From: Actinomycetota bacterium | Lineage (GTDB): Bacteria; Actinomycetota; Acidimicrobiia; Acidimicrobiales; Ilumatobacteraceae | Assembly: GCA_009701715.1 (NCBI GenBank) | Contig: WLJO01000011.1 | Location: 1 to 64,000, forward strand | Direction of reading: 5' to 3' | DNA length: 64,000 bases | Shown: piece by piece, positions 36,013 to 43,959 of the stretch | Position numbering within the stretch: the first letter of the stretch is position 1 | Layout: each line of letters begins with the position of its first letter | The notes under the pieces: generated by a model | Database searches by the model: none | What the model was told of the DNA's origin: nothing | What the model saw: the letters and a program-made list of their open reading frames with translations, nothing else | Program-made: the position numbers and the translations under genes

Positions 36013-36623
36013 TGCGCCGGCTGCTCACCCTCGCGCTCGCGGCCCTCGTCATCTCGTCGTGCGCGCTGAGCACGGACCGTGAGCCCCGCGACATCCTCAA
36101 CGACGAGGAGCCCACGCTCGTCAACACCACGGCGGCCGCCACCCCACAGCCGGGCACCGGCTCCACGGTCTACTTCCTCGGGCCCTCCAGCTCATCGTCC
36201 CAGTCCCCGCTCGTCGCCGTGGGGCGCCAGGCGAAGACTGACCCGTCCGCACTGCTCAGGATCCTGTTCGAGGGCCCAACAGCCGAGGAGCAGGCCTCAC
36301 TCGGCGTCCGGACCGCCATTCCCGCCGGGAGCATGTTGCTGTCCACCGAACCGAGCCCTCAGGGCACCCTCACGATCGACCTGAGCGGCGAATTCCTCTC
36401 GAACGCCGGGGACGTGCTGCTCGACGCTGTCGCACAGGTGGTGTTCACCGCCTCGCAGCTACCCGGAGTCCGACGTGTGCGGCTCCTCGTCGACGGGGAA
36501 CCGCAGGACTGGCCAACCAGCTCGGGCACCACCACAAGGGACCCGCTCTCCGTGTACGACTTCTTCGATCGGCTTCCACCCATCACTCGGGCCGTCTCCG
36601 GGCCGACGACAACCGGGCCCTGA
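36009..36623 (+). CDS. GerMN-domain lipoprotein (short LpqB-like)
   Basis: A 204-residue secreted lipoprotein. The signal peptide MMRRLLTLALAALVISSC ends in a lipobox (ISSC), followed by a Thr/Pro linker and one GerMN domain (TVYFLGPSS to VRRVRLLVDGEP). Actinobacterial LpqB has GerMN plus a beta-propeller and modulates MtrB. This protein has the GerMN part only, so it is a shortened counterpart. The start overlaps the kinase stop (ATGATG), which ties it to the two-component system. Confidence 0.85.
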   Translation: MMRRLLTLALAALVISSCALSTDREPRDILNDEEPTLVNTTAAATPQPGTGSTVYFLGPSSSSSQSPLVAVGRQAKTDPSALLRILFEGPTAEEQASLGVRTAIPAGSMLLSTEPSPQGTLTIDLSGEFLSNAGDVLLDAVAQVVFTASQLPGVRRVRLLVDGEPQDWPTSSGTTTRDPLSVYDFFDRLPPITRAVSGPTTTGP

Positions 36624-36647
36624 GCCGCTCTGGGTAGCCTCCATCGC

Positions 36648-37682
36648 ATGCGCGTCGGGGTACTCACCGGTGGAGGGGACTGCCCGGGACTCAACGCTGT
36701 GATCCGTGCCATCGTCCGCAAGGCCGAGACGGTGCACGGCGACGAGGTCATCGGCTTCCTCGACGCGTGGGACGGCGTGCGGGACCGCCGCACGATGCAA
36801 CTCGACGTGCATGCCATGCGCGGATCCCTGCCGCGCGGGGGAACCATCCTCGGGACCCGTCGGGGCAGCCCGTACGACTGGGAGGAAGGCCCCCAGCACG
36901 CAAAGGAGATCCTCGAGGACTTCGGCATCGAGGGCCTCGTCGTCATCGGCGGGAACGGTTCGCTCACCGTTGCCGGCAAGCTCCACCAGCAGTGTGGCCT
37001 CCCGATCGTGGGGGTTCCCAAGACGATCGACAACGACATCGAGGGCACCGACGTCACATTCGGGTTTCACACCGCCGTCCAGATCGCCACCGATGCCATC
37101 GACCGGCTGCACACGACCGCGGAGAGCCATGACCGTGTCATCCTCGTCGAGGTAATGGGGCGTCACGCCGGGTGGATTGCCACCTATGCCGGCCTCGCCG
37201 GCGGGGCAGCTGCAATCCTCATACCCGAGCGCCCGTTCGACCTCGACGCAGTCTGCAACCTCATCCAGGCTCGCCACGAACGCGGGCGATATGCGTCGAT
37301 CATCGTCGTGGCGGAGGGAGCCGAGCCGCTGGCCGGAACCGAGGAGCGCGCCTCCAAGGAACTCGATCGTTTCGGCCACGTGAAGTTCAGCGGCATCGCC
37401 CAGCGCATCGCGCCCGAGGTGGAGGCAAAGACCGGCTTCGAGACGCGCGTCGTACAGATCGGTCACGTGCAACGCGGTGGGACGCCGACCGCCTACGACC
37501 GGGTGCTGGCCACCCGCTTCGGGATAGCGGCGATTGATGCCGTGCACGACGGCGCGTTCGGCGACATGGTCGTTCTGCGCGGAACCGAGATCCGGCGCGC
37601 CCCGCTCACTGTGGCCGGCTCCCGCACCAGAACCGTCGATCCCGCGCTCTTCGACGACGTGGCATCAGTGTTCTTCGGGTAG
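36648..37682 (+). CDS. pfkA: 6-phosphofructokinase (group III type)
   Basis: A 344-residue PfkA-family enzyme that phosphorylates fructose-6-phosphate. GVLTGGGDCPGLNAVIRA is the nucleotide/phosphate loop, GVPKTIDNDIEGTD is the catalytic motif, and EVMGRHAGWIATYAGL and GHVQRGGTPTAYDRVLA bind substrate. The Lys in PKTIDND is seen both in PPi-dependent and in some actinobacterial ATP-dependent enzymes, so the phosphoryl donor is undecided. VIGGNGSLTVA has Asn where E. coli PfkA has the Mg-binding Asp103. TAGCCT lies 7 bases before the ATG (leaderless). Confidence 0.93.
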   Translation: MRVGVLTGGGDCPGLNAVIRAIVRKAETVHGDEVIGFLDAWDGVRDRRTMQLDVHAMRGSLPRGGTILGTRRGSPYDWEEGPQHAKEILEDFGIEGLVVIGGNGSLTVAGKLHQQCGLPIVGVPKTIDNDIEGTDVTFGFHTAVQIATDAIDRLHTTAESHDRVILVEVMGRHAGWIATYAGLAGGAAAILIPERPFDLDAVCNLIQARHERGRYASIIVVAEGAEPLAGTEERASKELDRFGHVKFSGIAQRIAPEVEAKTGFETRVVQIGHVQRGGTPTAYDRVLATRFGIAAIDAVHDGAFGDMVVLRGTEIRRAPLTVAGSRTRTVDPALFDDVASVFFG

Positions 37683-37716
37683 GGATTCGCCCCGGCTCCG
37701 TGCTAGGAACGGTGTC

Positions 37717-38109
37717 GTGCCCTGGGACTCAAGCCGCCGTGTGCCGTGGAAGCGGCTCCTCACCTTCGAGTTGATGTACGCAGGCCTCTTCGCCGCGTTC
37801 ATCCTCCTCTTCCAGCGCAAGCAGGTGACCGGCTCGATCACTGCACTTGTCGTTGCCGTGCTGGCAACGACGCTCGCCATCTCGGTGCTCTGGAAGTTCG
37901 GATGGAACCCCGCGTTCTTGAAGAGCAGGTCCGAGCTCCAGCAGATCCGGACAGCGCGAATCAACGAGCGCCAGGCTGCCCGAGCGGCACGGTCTGGCCG
38001 ACCCCTCCCCACGTCCACCCCGGATCGCTACCGACCCGCGCCGACGAAGCGCACGTCGACCGGCGCAACCAACCGGCCGCGTCGCACCCGGGACAACCGG
38101 AAGCGCTGA
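37717..38109 (+). CDS. Two-helix membrane protein of unknown function
   Basis: A 130-residue protein with hydrophobic segments at about residues 16-32 (LMYAGLFAAFILLF) and 40-62 (SITALVVAVLATTLAISVLW), then a strongly basic, Arg/Thr/Pro-rich C-terminal tail. The GTG at 37717 is preceded by TAGGAA with 7 bases between, matching the leaderless pattern. It ends 4 bases before glpK, so the two are probably co-transcribed. Family not recognised. Confidence 0.6.
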   Translation: MPWDSSRRVPWKRLLTFELMYAGLFAAFILLFQRKQVTGSITALVVAVLATTLAISVLWKFGWNPAFLKSRSELQQIRTARINERQAARAARSGRPLPTSTPDRYRPAPTKRTSTGATNRPRRTRDNRKR

Positions 38110-38113
38110 CACC

Positions 38114-39589
38114 ATGGCCGTGGTGGTGGCCATCGACGCCGGCACCACCGGTGTGCGTTCCCGGGCAGTGTTCCCCGACGGCAGACCGCCCGTCAGTGCC
38201 TACCGGGAGTTCGGGCAGCACTTCCCACAACCGGGTTGGGTGGAGCACGACGCCGCAGAGATCTGGCAGGCAGTCCGGGAGACCCTCAACGATGTCATCG
38301 AGGCTGTAGGCGCGGGCTCCATCGCTGCGATCGGCATCACGAACCAGCGAGAGACCGTGGTGGCGTGGGACCGGCGAACCGGCGAACCGCTGTGCCGCGC
38401 CATCGTGTGGCAGGACCGGCGAACCGCTGCCCGGTGCGAGCAACTGACCGATCTGGGTCTGCTGCCGGTGGTGCGCGAGCGAACGGGTCTCGTTCTCGAC
38501 CCGTACTTCTCCGCCACGAAGATGGAGTGGATGCTCCGTCACGACGGGGTGGCCGCTACGGAAGGCCTTGCGCTCGGGACCGTGGATTCCTGGATCCTCT
38601 GGAACCTCACGGCGGGGGAGGTTTTCGCCACCGATCCGTCGAACGCGTCGCGGACGATGTTGTTCGACATCACCCAACTGCGATGGGACGAGGAACTGTG
38701 CGACATCTTCGGCGTACCGACCTCTGCGCTCGCCGAGGTTCGCCCCTCGAGCGGTCGCTTCGGTCTCACCGATGCACGCAGTGGTGTGCCCGCCGGTATC
38801 CCGATCTCGGGAATAGCGGGCGACCAGCAGGCCGCTCTCTTCGGACAGGCCTGCTTACACCCCGGCATGGCAAAGAACACCTACGGCACGGGCAGCTTCG
38901 TCCTCATGAACGTCGGGAGCAACTGCCCACCACCGAGCGAGGGGATGCTGACCACCGTGGCGTGGACGCTCTCCAACGGCTCGACTGCTTACGCGCTCGA
39001 GGGAGCCATCTTCGTCACCGGCGCAGCGGTGCAATGGTTGCGTGACGGGCTCGGCCTCATCGGGTCGGCTTCTGAGATCGGCCCGCTCGCGGCCTCGGTA
39101 CCGGACACCAACGGGGCATACGTCGTACCGGCACTCACCGGTCTTGGCAGCCCCTGGTGGGACCCGTATGCAAGGGGCACCGTCGTGGGGATCAGCCGCG
39201 GCGTCACCCGGGCACACCTTGCGCGCGCAGTCGTGGAGTCGATGGCATACCAGACGCGCGATGCCGTCGAGGCGATGTCCCGCGCAGCAGACACACCGCT
39301 CAGCGCGCTCCGCGTCGACGGCGGCGCAGCCGTGATGGATTTGCTGCTCCAGCTACAGGCGGACCAACTCGGGGTCCCGGTCCAGCGGCCGGTGGACAGC
39401 GAGACAACAGCGCTCGGAGCTGCATTCCTCGCCGGTCTCGCCGAGGGCGTCTGGCCATCGCTCGCGAGCGTCGAGGCACAGTGGTCCCTCGACGCCGAGT
39501 TCACCCCGACCGCGGAGAGAACCTTCCCCGACATGTTCCACAGCGAGTGGGTGCGGGCGGTAGAGCGGTCCCGCAACTGGGCTGGCTAG
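38114..39589 (+). CDS. glpK: Glycerol kinase
   Basis: FGGY-family kinase that makes sn-glycerol-3-phosphate from glycerol and ATP. Glycerol contacts known from E. coli GlpK are kept: NQRET (R79, E80), DPYFSATK (Tyr), and the catalytic Asp in SGIAGDQQAALFGQ. VVAIDAGTTGVRSR is the phosphate-1 loop, KNTYGTGSFVLMN is phosphate-2, and the adenosine region has RVDGGAAVMDLLLQLQAD. Length is 491 residues. It converges with the ACT-domain gene, sharing overlapping stop codons in CTAG. Confidence 0.95.
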   Translation: MAVVVAIDAGTTGVRSRAVFPDGRPPVSAYREFGQHFPQPGWVEHDAAEIWQAVRETLNDVIEAVGAGSIAAIGITNQRETVVAWDRRTGEPLCRAIVWQDRRTAARCEQLTDLGLLPVVRERTGLVLDPYFSATKMEWMLRHDGVAATEGLALGTVDSWILWNLTAGEVFATDPSNASRTMLFDITQLRWDEELCDIFGVPTSALAEVRPSSGRFGLTDARSGVPAGIPISGIAGDQQAALFGQACLHPGMAKNTYGTGSFVLMNVGSNCPPPSEGMLTTVAWTLSNGSTAYALEGAIFVTGAAVQWLRDGLGLIGSASEIGPLAASVPDTNGAYVVPALTGLGSPWWDPYARGTVVGISRGVTRAHLARAVVESMAYQTRDAVEAMSRAADTPLSALRVDGGAAVMDLLLQLQADQLGVPVQRPVDSETTALGAAFLAGLAEGVWPSLASVEAQWSLDAEFTPTAERTFPDMFHSEWVRAVERSRNWAG

Positions 39590-40218
39590 AGCTCGATCGC
39601 GTCCACAATCCTGCCGAGCAACGCAACCTGGCGGTGCTCCCGTGCCCGGAGAGCGGGCTTCGAGCGGCCCATCCCGAGCAGCACCCGGTGCATGGGAAGT
39701 TCCGCCCAGGTCAGTTCGGTGGGGGTGGCTGCCTGCTGGGAGCCGGCAGGCAGGTGCCTGCTGCCCTCAGCGAATGCAATCAGCCACGCTGGCGCCGGGG
39801 CGCGTTCCCCGAGGGACACAACCGCTGTCCTGCCGTCGAGGTCCACGAGGCTTACCCATTCGGCAGTGAACAGGTCCCGCACGCCACCGCACAGCAGACT
39901 CATGCGATCCGCCGGGACCGACTCGATGACCCGCGCCACGAGCTCGAGCACAGCGGTTCCCGGCTCGGGCAACGACCCGTGCAAGTGGTGTATTTCCTCC
40001 ACCGCGGCATCATCGACCTGACCGATCTCGGTGACGAGCAGGCCCACCAAGTCTGAGGACGGGAGCGTCACCACGAGCTCGTCGATCGCCTTGCCGGCGC
40101 CGCGTTCGAGAATGTCGATACCGACAACGTCGCCGCCGACGGATCCGATGCGACTCGCCACCTGACCGAGGGCTCCGGGCCGGTCAGGGACCCACACGCG
40201 CACCACGTAGGTCTCCAT
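39586..40218 (-). CDS. ACT-domain protein of unknown function
   Basis: A 210-residue protein. The N-terminal ACT domain (TYVVRVWVPDRPGALGQVASR, then GGDVVGIDILERG) is a ligand-binding regulatory fold, often for amino acids. The rest (about residues 75-210) looks like a GAF-type sensor fold by pattern only. The ATG at 40218 has TAGCCT 7 bases upstream, so it is leaderless and has its own promoter divergent from the pyrophosphatase gene. The ligand is unknown. Confidence 0.75.
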   Translation of the reverse strand: METYVVRVWVPDRPGALGQVASRIGSVGGDVVGIDILERGAGKAIDELVVTLPSSDLVGLLVTEIGQVDDAAVEEIHHLHGSLPEPGTAVLELVARVIESVPADRMSLLCGGVRDLFTAEWVSLVDLDGRTAVVSLGERAPAPAWLIAFAEGSRHLPAGSQQAATPTELTWAELPMHRVLLGMGRSKPALRAREHRQVALLGRIVDAIEL

Positions 40219-40294
40219 GATCGGGAGGCTATCCAGCGAACCTCGGGCACGTTGGCGAACCCGGTGCACGGGATTGATGTGCGAGGATCTTCCC

Positions 40295-40807
40295 ATGGTG
40301 AAAGAACCCCGAGACGGCTGCATTCACGTGGTGATCGAGATCCCGCGCGGGAGCAGGAACAAGTACGAGATCGACCATGACAGTGGGCGTATTTTCCTCG
40401 ATCGTCGGCTGTTCACCGCCACCACGTACCCCGCCGATTACGGCTTCATCCCGGACACGCTCGGCGGTGACGGCGATCCGCTCGACGCGCTGGTGCTCCT
40501 TGAGGACCCGGTGTACCCCGGCGTATGGGTCGATGCGCGACCGGTCTGCGTGCTGTACATGAGCGATGAAGCAGGCGATGACGCGAAGGTCATCTGCGTA
40601 CCGCCGGCCGAACCGCGTTGGCAGGACGTTCACGACCTTGAGGACCTCACCCCGCAGCTGGTGGCAGAGATCCAGCACTTCTTCGAGGTGTATAAGGCAC
40701 TCGAGCCCGGCAAGGCCTCCTCGACTGCAGGGATCGCCGGCAGGGAAGCCGCCTGGAAAGAGATCCGGGCGGCGCGCGAGAACTACGCGGCCAACCATCC
40801 TCACTGA
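40295..40807 (+). CDS. ppa: Inorganic pyrophosphatase (family I)
   Basis: A 170-residue cytoplasmic enzyme that hydrolyses PPi to 2 Pi. VVIEIPRGSRNKYEID is the substrate-binding start, and YPADYGFIPDTLGGDGDPLDALVL contains the D-G-D-P-L-D metal-binding signature. The KVICVPP region and the FFEVYKALEPGK tail are family-typical. The ATG at 40295 is chosen; a GTG follows immediately. GAGGAT 6 bases upstream could serve either as ribosome-binding site or as -10. Confidence 0.96.
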   Translation: MVKEPRDGCIHVVIEIPRGSRNKYEIDHDSGRIFLDRRLFTATTYPADYGFIPDTLGGDGDPLDALVLLEDPVYPGVWVDARPVCVLYMSDEAGDDAKVICVPPAEPRWQDVHDLEDLTPQLVAEIQHFFEVYKALEPGKASSTAGIAGREAAWKEIRAARENYAANHPH

Positions 40808-40826
40808 GCACGGAGCCCGCTGCAGC

Positions 40827-41750
40827 TCAGGTGTGGGCCGGCAGGAGTGCGGCGCCAATCGCCCCCGCGTACTCGCCCAACTGGGCAAACGTCAGTGTCG
40901 GGTGCGGACGCCTGTCCGGGGCGTAGAGCAGCGCCGAGAACCACCTCGTGATCGAGCCCACGTAGAGCTCGGGGGTCGCTGCAATGCCCCCACCGAGCAC
41001 GAACATTGCCGGATCGAGTGAGTTGGCGAGGTTCACGAGGCCGAGGGCCACCCAGCGTCCGAATCGATCGACCGCCTCGAGCGCGTCGGAGTCGCCCTCT
41101 CGGGTGGCCTGCTGCACGTGCTCGCCGCGGATTGCTGCGGCACTGCCGCCAGCGAGGTCCAGAATCCGCGCCCCCCGGCCCTCCGCAACGAGGTCCCGCC
41201 CGAGCTGGGCGAGCCCGGAGCCTGCTGCGTAGCGCTCCCAGCAGCCCCGCCTACCGCAGGGGCACTCCAACCCCTCGGGGTCAATCACCATGTGACCGAA
41301 CTCTCCCGCAAAGCCGTTCGTGCCACGCCAGAGGTGTCCGCCAGCAACGATCCCCCCGCCGATCCCCGTACCAAGCGTGACGACCACGAGATCCTCGACA
41401 CCGCGTCCAGCGCCAACCTGCCACTCGGCGAGTGCCGCACACGTCGCATCGTTGTCGACGGACACCTCACGACCGAGCGCACCGGCCAGTTCTCGACGAA
41501 CGTCGAGGTCGTGCACCCCCGTGAGGTGCGGGGACGAGCGCACAATCCCGTCGCGGGTGATGAGCCCCGGCATCCCGATACCGAGCGAATCCCACGGACC
41601 GAGGTCACCCGCAACAGCAACGAGAGCATCGATCAGCGCAGGTGCACCATTGGGCGTAGGCCTCCGGACCTCGGAGATGACTGATCCGGATTCGTCGACA
41701 ATCACGCCGAGAAACTTTGTGCCGCCGACATCGATGCCGGCGCGCCTCAC
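40827..41750 (-). CDS. ROK-family sugar kinase (glucokinase-like)
   Basis: A 307-residue ROK protein. AGIDVGGTKFLGVIVDE is the ATP phosphate-1 loop, GIGMPGLI is conserved, VDNDATCAALAEWQVGAGRG is the sugar-binding region with the catalytic Asp, and VTLGTGIGGGIVAGG is phosphate-2. The zinc motif is CPCGRRGCWE. There is no DNA-binding domain, so it is an enzyme rather than a repressor; glucose is the likeliest substrate in actinobacteria. The GTG overlaps the SRPBCC stop (GTGA), making it the last gene of a seven-gene operon. Confidence 0.9.
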   Translation of the reverse strand: MRRAGIDVGGTKFLGVIVDESGSVISEVRRPTPNGAPALIDALVAVAGDLGPWDSLGIGMPGLITRDGIVRSSPHLTGVHDLDVRRELAGALGREVSVDNDATCAALAEWQVGAGRGVEDLVVVTLGTGIGGGIVAGGHLWRGTNGFAGEFGHMVIDPEGLECPCGRRGCWERYAAGSGLAQLGRDLVAEGRGARILDLAGGSAAAIRGEHVQQATREGDSDALEAVDRFGRWVALGLVNLANSLDPAMFVLGGGIAATPELYVGSITRWFSALLYAPDRRPHPTLTFAQLGEYAGAIGAALLPAHT

Positions 41751-42184
41751 GTCGCTTCGATCCGGGCCTTGAGATCCTTGACGCTGTTGACGATGCGAAC
41801 CTCGGCCCGACGCTTCACGAACCCGGGAAGAGGCACGATGAGCTCGATCGACAGCGTGTAGGTGACCTCGGTGGAGCCAGCGGCTGCGGGAACGAACGTG
41901 TACGCACCGTCGATCGAGCGCATGATGTCGCCCTTCACCATCTGCCAGGACATCTCGCGGGGGGCCTGGGAATAGTCGTAGCGCAGTGTGTAGTGCGTGC
42001 TGCGGCCGAGCGCGGACGTGCGGAACTCCACCTCGGTCGCCCTGCCCTGATCGTCGCGCAAGAGCACGGCGGCTTCCTTGACGTCGTGCGCCCAGTCTGG
42101 ATAGTGCTCGAAGTCTGACGCCACTGCGAAGCATTTCTCCGGGGGCGCAGCGACGGTGACGCTCTGCGAGGCGTGATCAGCCAT
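41747..42184 (-). CDS. SRPBCC (START-like) family protein
   Basis: A 145-residue helix-grip protein beginning MADHASQSVTVAAPPEKCFAVASDFEHYPDWAHDV, which is typical of polyketide-cyclase/Coq10-like START domains that bind hydrophobic ligands. The C-terminus VPLPGFVKRRAEVRIVNSVKDLKARIEA is the long lid helix of the actinobacterial subgroup. The ATG at 42184 is favoured; an ATG at 42193 is possible. It is translationally linked to the ROK kinase (GTGA) and overlaps the upstream membrane-protein gene by 8 bases. The ligand is unknown; lipid transfer is a reasonable guess given the glycosyltransferase nearby. Confidence 0.85.
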   Translation of the reverse strand: MADHASQSVTVAAPPEKCFAVASDFEHYPDWAHDVKEAAVLLRDDQGRATEVEFRTSALGRSTHYTLRYDYSQAPREMSWQMVKGDIMRSIDGAYTFVPAAAGSTEVTYTLSIELIVPLPGFVKRRAEVRIVNSVKDLKARIEAT

Positions 42185-42812
42185 GACGATCATTCTGCTT
42201 CATGGCGTCCGCCGCGTCGTGGCTTTCCATCACTTTCTTCGGGCGGGTCGCGTCGGACCATCCCGCGGGGGTCGTACCCGGGGAGCCTGCCCGCCGTCGC
42301 CGGGTGGGCCGCGAGGCGAGGATCCGCGGACCGAACGTGCCGTAGCGGGACACCCACACGCCGCTCAGGCCCATCCCGTACAGCGGGACCACGATGATCA
42401 CCGCAGCCCAGTTGAACTGCTGGGGCTCCGTCTGAGAGAAGCCGACCGACGTCACGGCGACCGCCACGACCACCTGTGCGTACAACGACCACTGGAGCCG
42501 CCGCTTCACACCCGGCGGAGCAACCGTGCCGGCGACTACATACAACTGAGACACCGAGATCTCGTGCTCCCGGCTCCTGCCGACCGCATGGAAGTAGGAC
42601 CAGACGAAGGCGATCACCCCGACCGACGCCGCAACCGATGAAACCGGAACGAGCAACGATTTGGCGAGCGCCTCCGAGACGAGACCCAGTGCACCCGCCG
42701 CCGCAATGAGCACGGTGCCGATGACGTCCGCGCTGACAACCGCTCCCCCGGCGGGTTCGTGTTCCGCCGTCGTCTCACTCGCTGCGGGGCCGTCATCGTC
42801 CATCCCGACCAT
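42177..42812 (-). CDS. Four-helix membrane protein of unknown function
   Basis: A 211-residue protein with an acidic N-terminus (MVGMDDDGPAASETTAEHEP). Four hydrophobic segments follow (VIGTVLIAAAGALGLV; LLVPVSSVAASVGVIAFVWSY; LYAQVVVAVAVTSVGF; FNWAAVIIVVPLYGMGLSGVW), then a basic tail. The start may be ATG 42812 or ATG 42803. It lies 25 bases after the glycosyltransferase gene and overlaps the SRPBCC start. I do not recognise the family; co-transcription suggests an envelope role. Confidence 0.65.
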   Translation of the reverse strand: MVGMDDDGPAASETTAEHEPAGGAVVSADVIGTVLIAAAGALGLVSEALAKSLLVPVSSVAASVGVIAFVWSYFHAVGRSREHEISVSQLYVVAGTVAPPGVKRRLQWSLYAQVVVAVAVTSVGFSQTEPQQFNWAAVIIVVPLYGMGLSGVWVSRYGTFGPRILASRPTRRRRAGSPGTTPAGWSDATRPKKVMESHDAADAMKQNDRHG

Positions 42813-42837
42813 GATGCCAGCAAGTCCGACCGGCACC

Positions 42838-43959
42838 TCAGGAATAGGCGCCGAGCGATTCCCCGAGCCGACGCGCAAGAACCTCGTAGGAGAACTCGCG
42901 GACCGCACGCTCACGCGCTGCAACACCCATGCGCGCCCGAAGATCCGGGTCCCCGAGGAGGCGGGCGATCGCCGCCTCGGTCTGCGCCACATCGTTCGGA
43001 GGGTCAATCACGATGCCGGTCTCGCCGTCCTCGACGGCTTCGTGGGCACCACCCGATCGACCGGCAACCTGCGGCACACCGACGGCGGCGGACTCCACAA
43101 AGACGATGCCGAATCCCTCCTGCTCAAGACCGCCCCAACGGTTTCGACAGATCATGGCGAACACGTCCGCACACGCGTACAGGGCGGGTAGGTCGTCATG
43201 GGGAACCCTCCCGAGGAACCGCACAGGTGCACCCACCTCGGCGGCAAGCCGCTCGAGCCGTTCCCGATCCCTGCCGCCGCCCGCAAGAGCGAGCGTGATG
43301 CCCTCGAAGCGGCCCGCCAGTCCCGCCGTGGCACGGATGACGGTGTCAAACCCCTTGCGCGGCACAAGTCTGCTCAGCCCGAGCACCACTGGCGACCCGG
43401 TCGGCAACCCGAATCGTTCCCTGGTGAACATGCGCTCGGCCTCCGACATCGGCTGGAAGCGCTCCACGTCCACCCCCGGCGGGACGATCGTGATCGGGAG
43501 CGCGCACCCGGCAGCATGCTCGGCCTCCGCAGCCGGGTAGCCGCCCGCTGCGATGATGTGGCGCGCCCCACGCAGGACCCGCCCGAGCAACTGTTTCGAA
43601 CCGGGGATGCGGCCCGGGAATGTCACTTCGGCACCGTGCAGCACGAGGTCGTACGGCAGGTCGAGGAACGGGCCGACAGCACCGAGCGGCAGGGCGGGAT
43701 CCAGCACGACGACGTCGGCACCGAAGCGCTCCGCAAGGCAATTGATCCGCCTCACTGTCACAGGATGCGGGAGCAGCCACGGCTCCCTGACGCGGTGTAT
43801 CTCGAACGGCTGCGACGCATCCCATTCCTCGGTGCCCTCATACGGGGTCGTGAGTACTGCAAATCGTTCGGGCGGAAGCCGTCGCCACCATTCCCAGAGC
43901 AACGATTGGATGCCGCCGATCTTCGGAGGGAAGTCATTCGTGACCAGTAGGTGCTTCAT
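42838..43959 (-). CDS. Glycosyltransferase family 4 (PimB-like)
   Basis: A 373-residue GT-B transferase. The N-terminus HLLVTNDFPPKIGGIQSLLW is the acceptor-side motif of the PimB/PimC group. The C-domain has IVPPGVDVERFQP, LGLSRLVPRKGFDTVI (nucleotide-sugar site) and GLEQEGFGIVFVESAAVGVP with the E-x7-E motif. Similar proteins mannosylate phosphatidylinositol in mycobacteria; here it may glycosylate a membrane lipid. The ATG overlaps the queG stop (ATGA). Confidence 0.9.
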   Translation of the reverse strand: MKHLLVTNDFPPKIGGIQSLLWEWWRRLPPERFAVLTTPYEGTEEWDASQPFEIHRVREPWLLPHPVTVRRINCLAERFGADVVVLDPALPLGAVGPFLDLPYDLVLHGAEVTFPGRIPGSKQLLGRVLRGARHIIAAGGYPAAEAEHAAGCALPITIVPPGVDVERFQPMSEAERMFTRERFGLPTGSPVVLGLSRLVPRKGFDTVIRATAGLAGRFEGITLALAGGGRDRERLERLAAEVGAPVRFLGRVPHDDLPALYACADVFAMICRNRWGGLEQEGFGIVFVESAAVGVPQVAGRSGGAHEAVEDGETGIVIDPPNDVAQTEAAIARLLGDPDLRARMGVAARERAVREFSYEVLARRLGESLGAYS

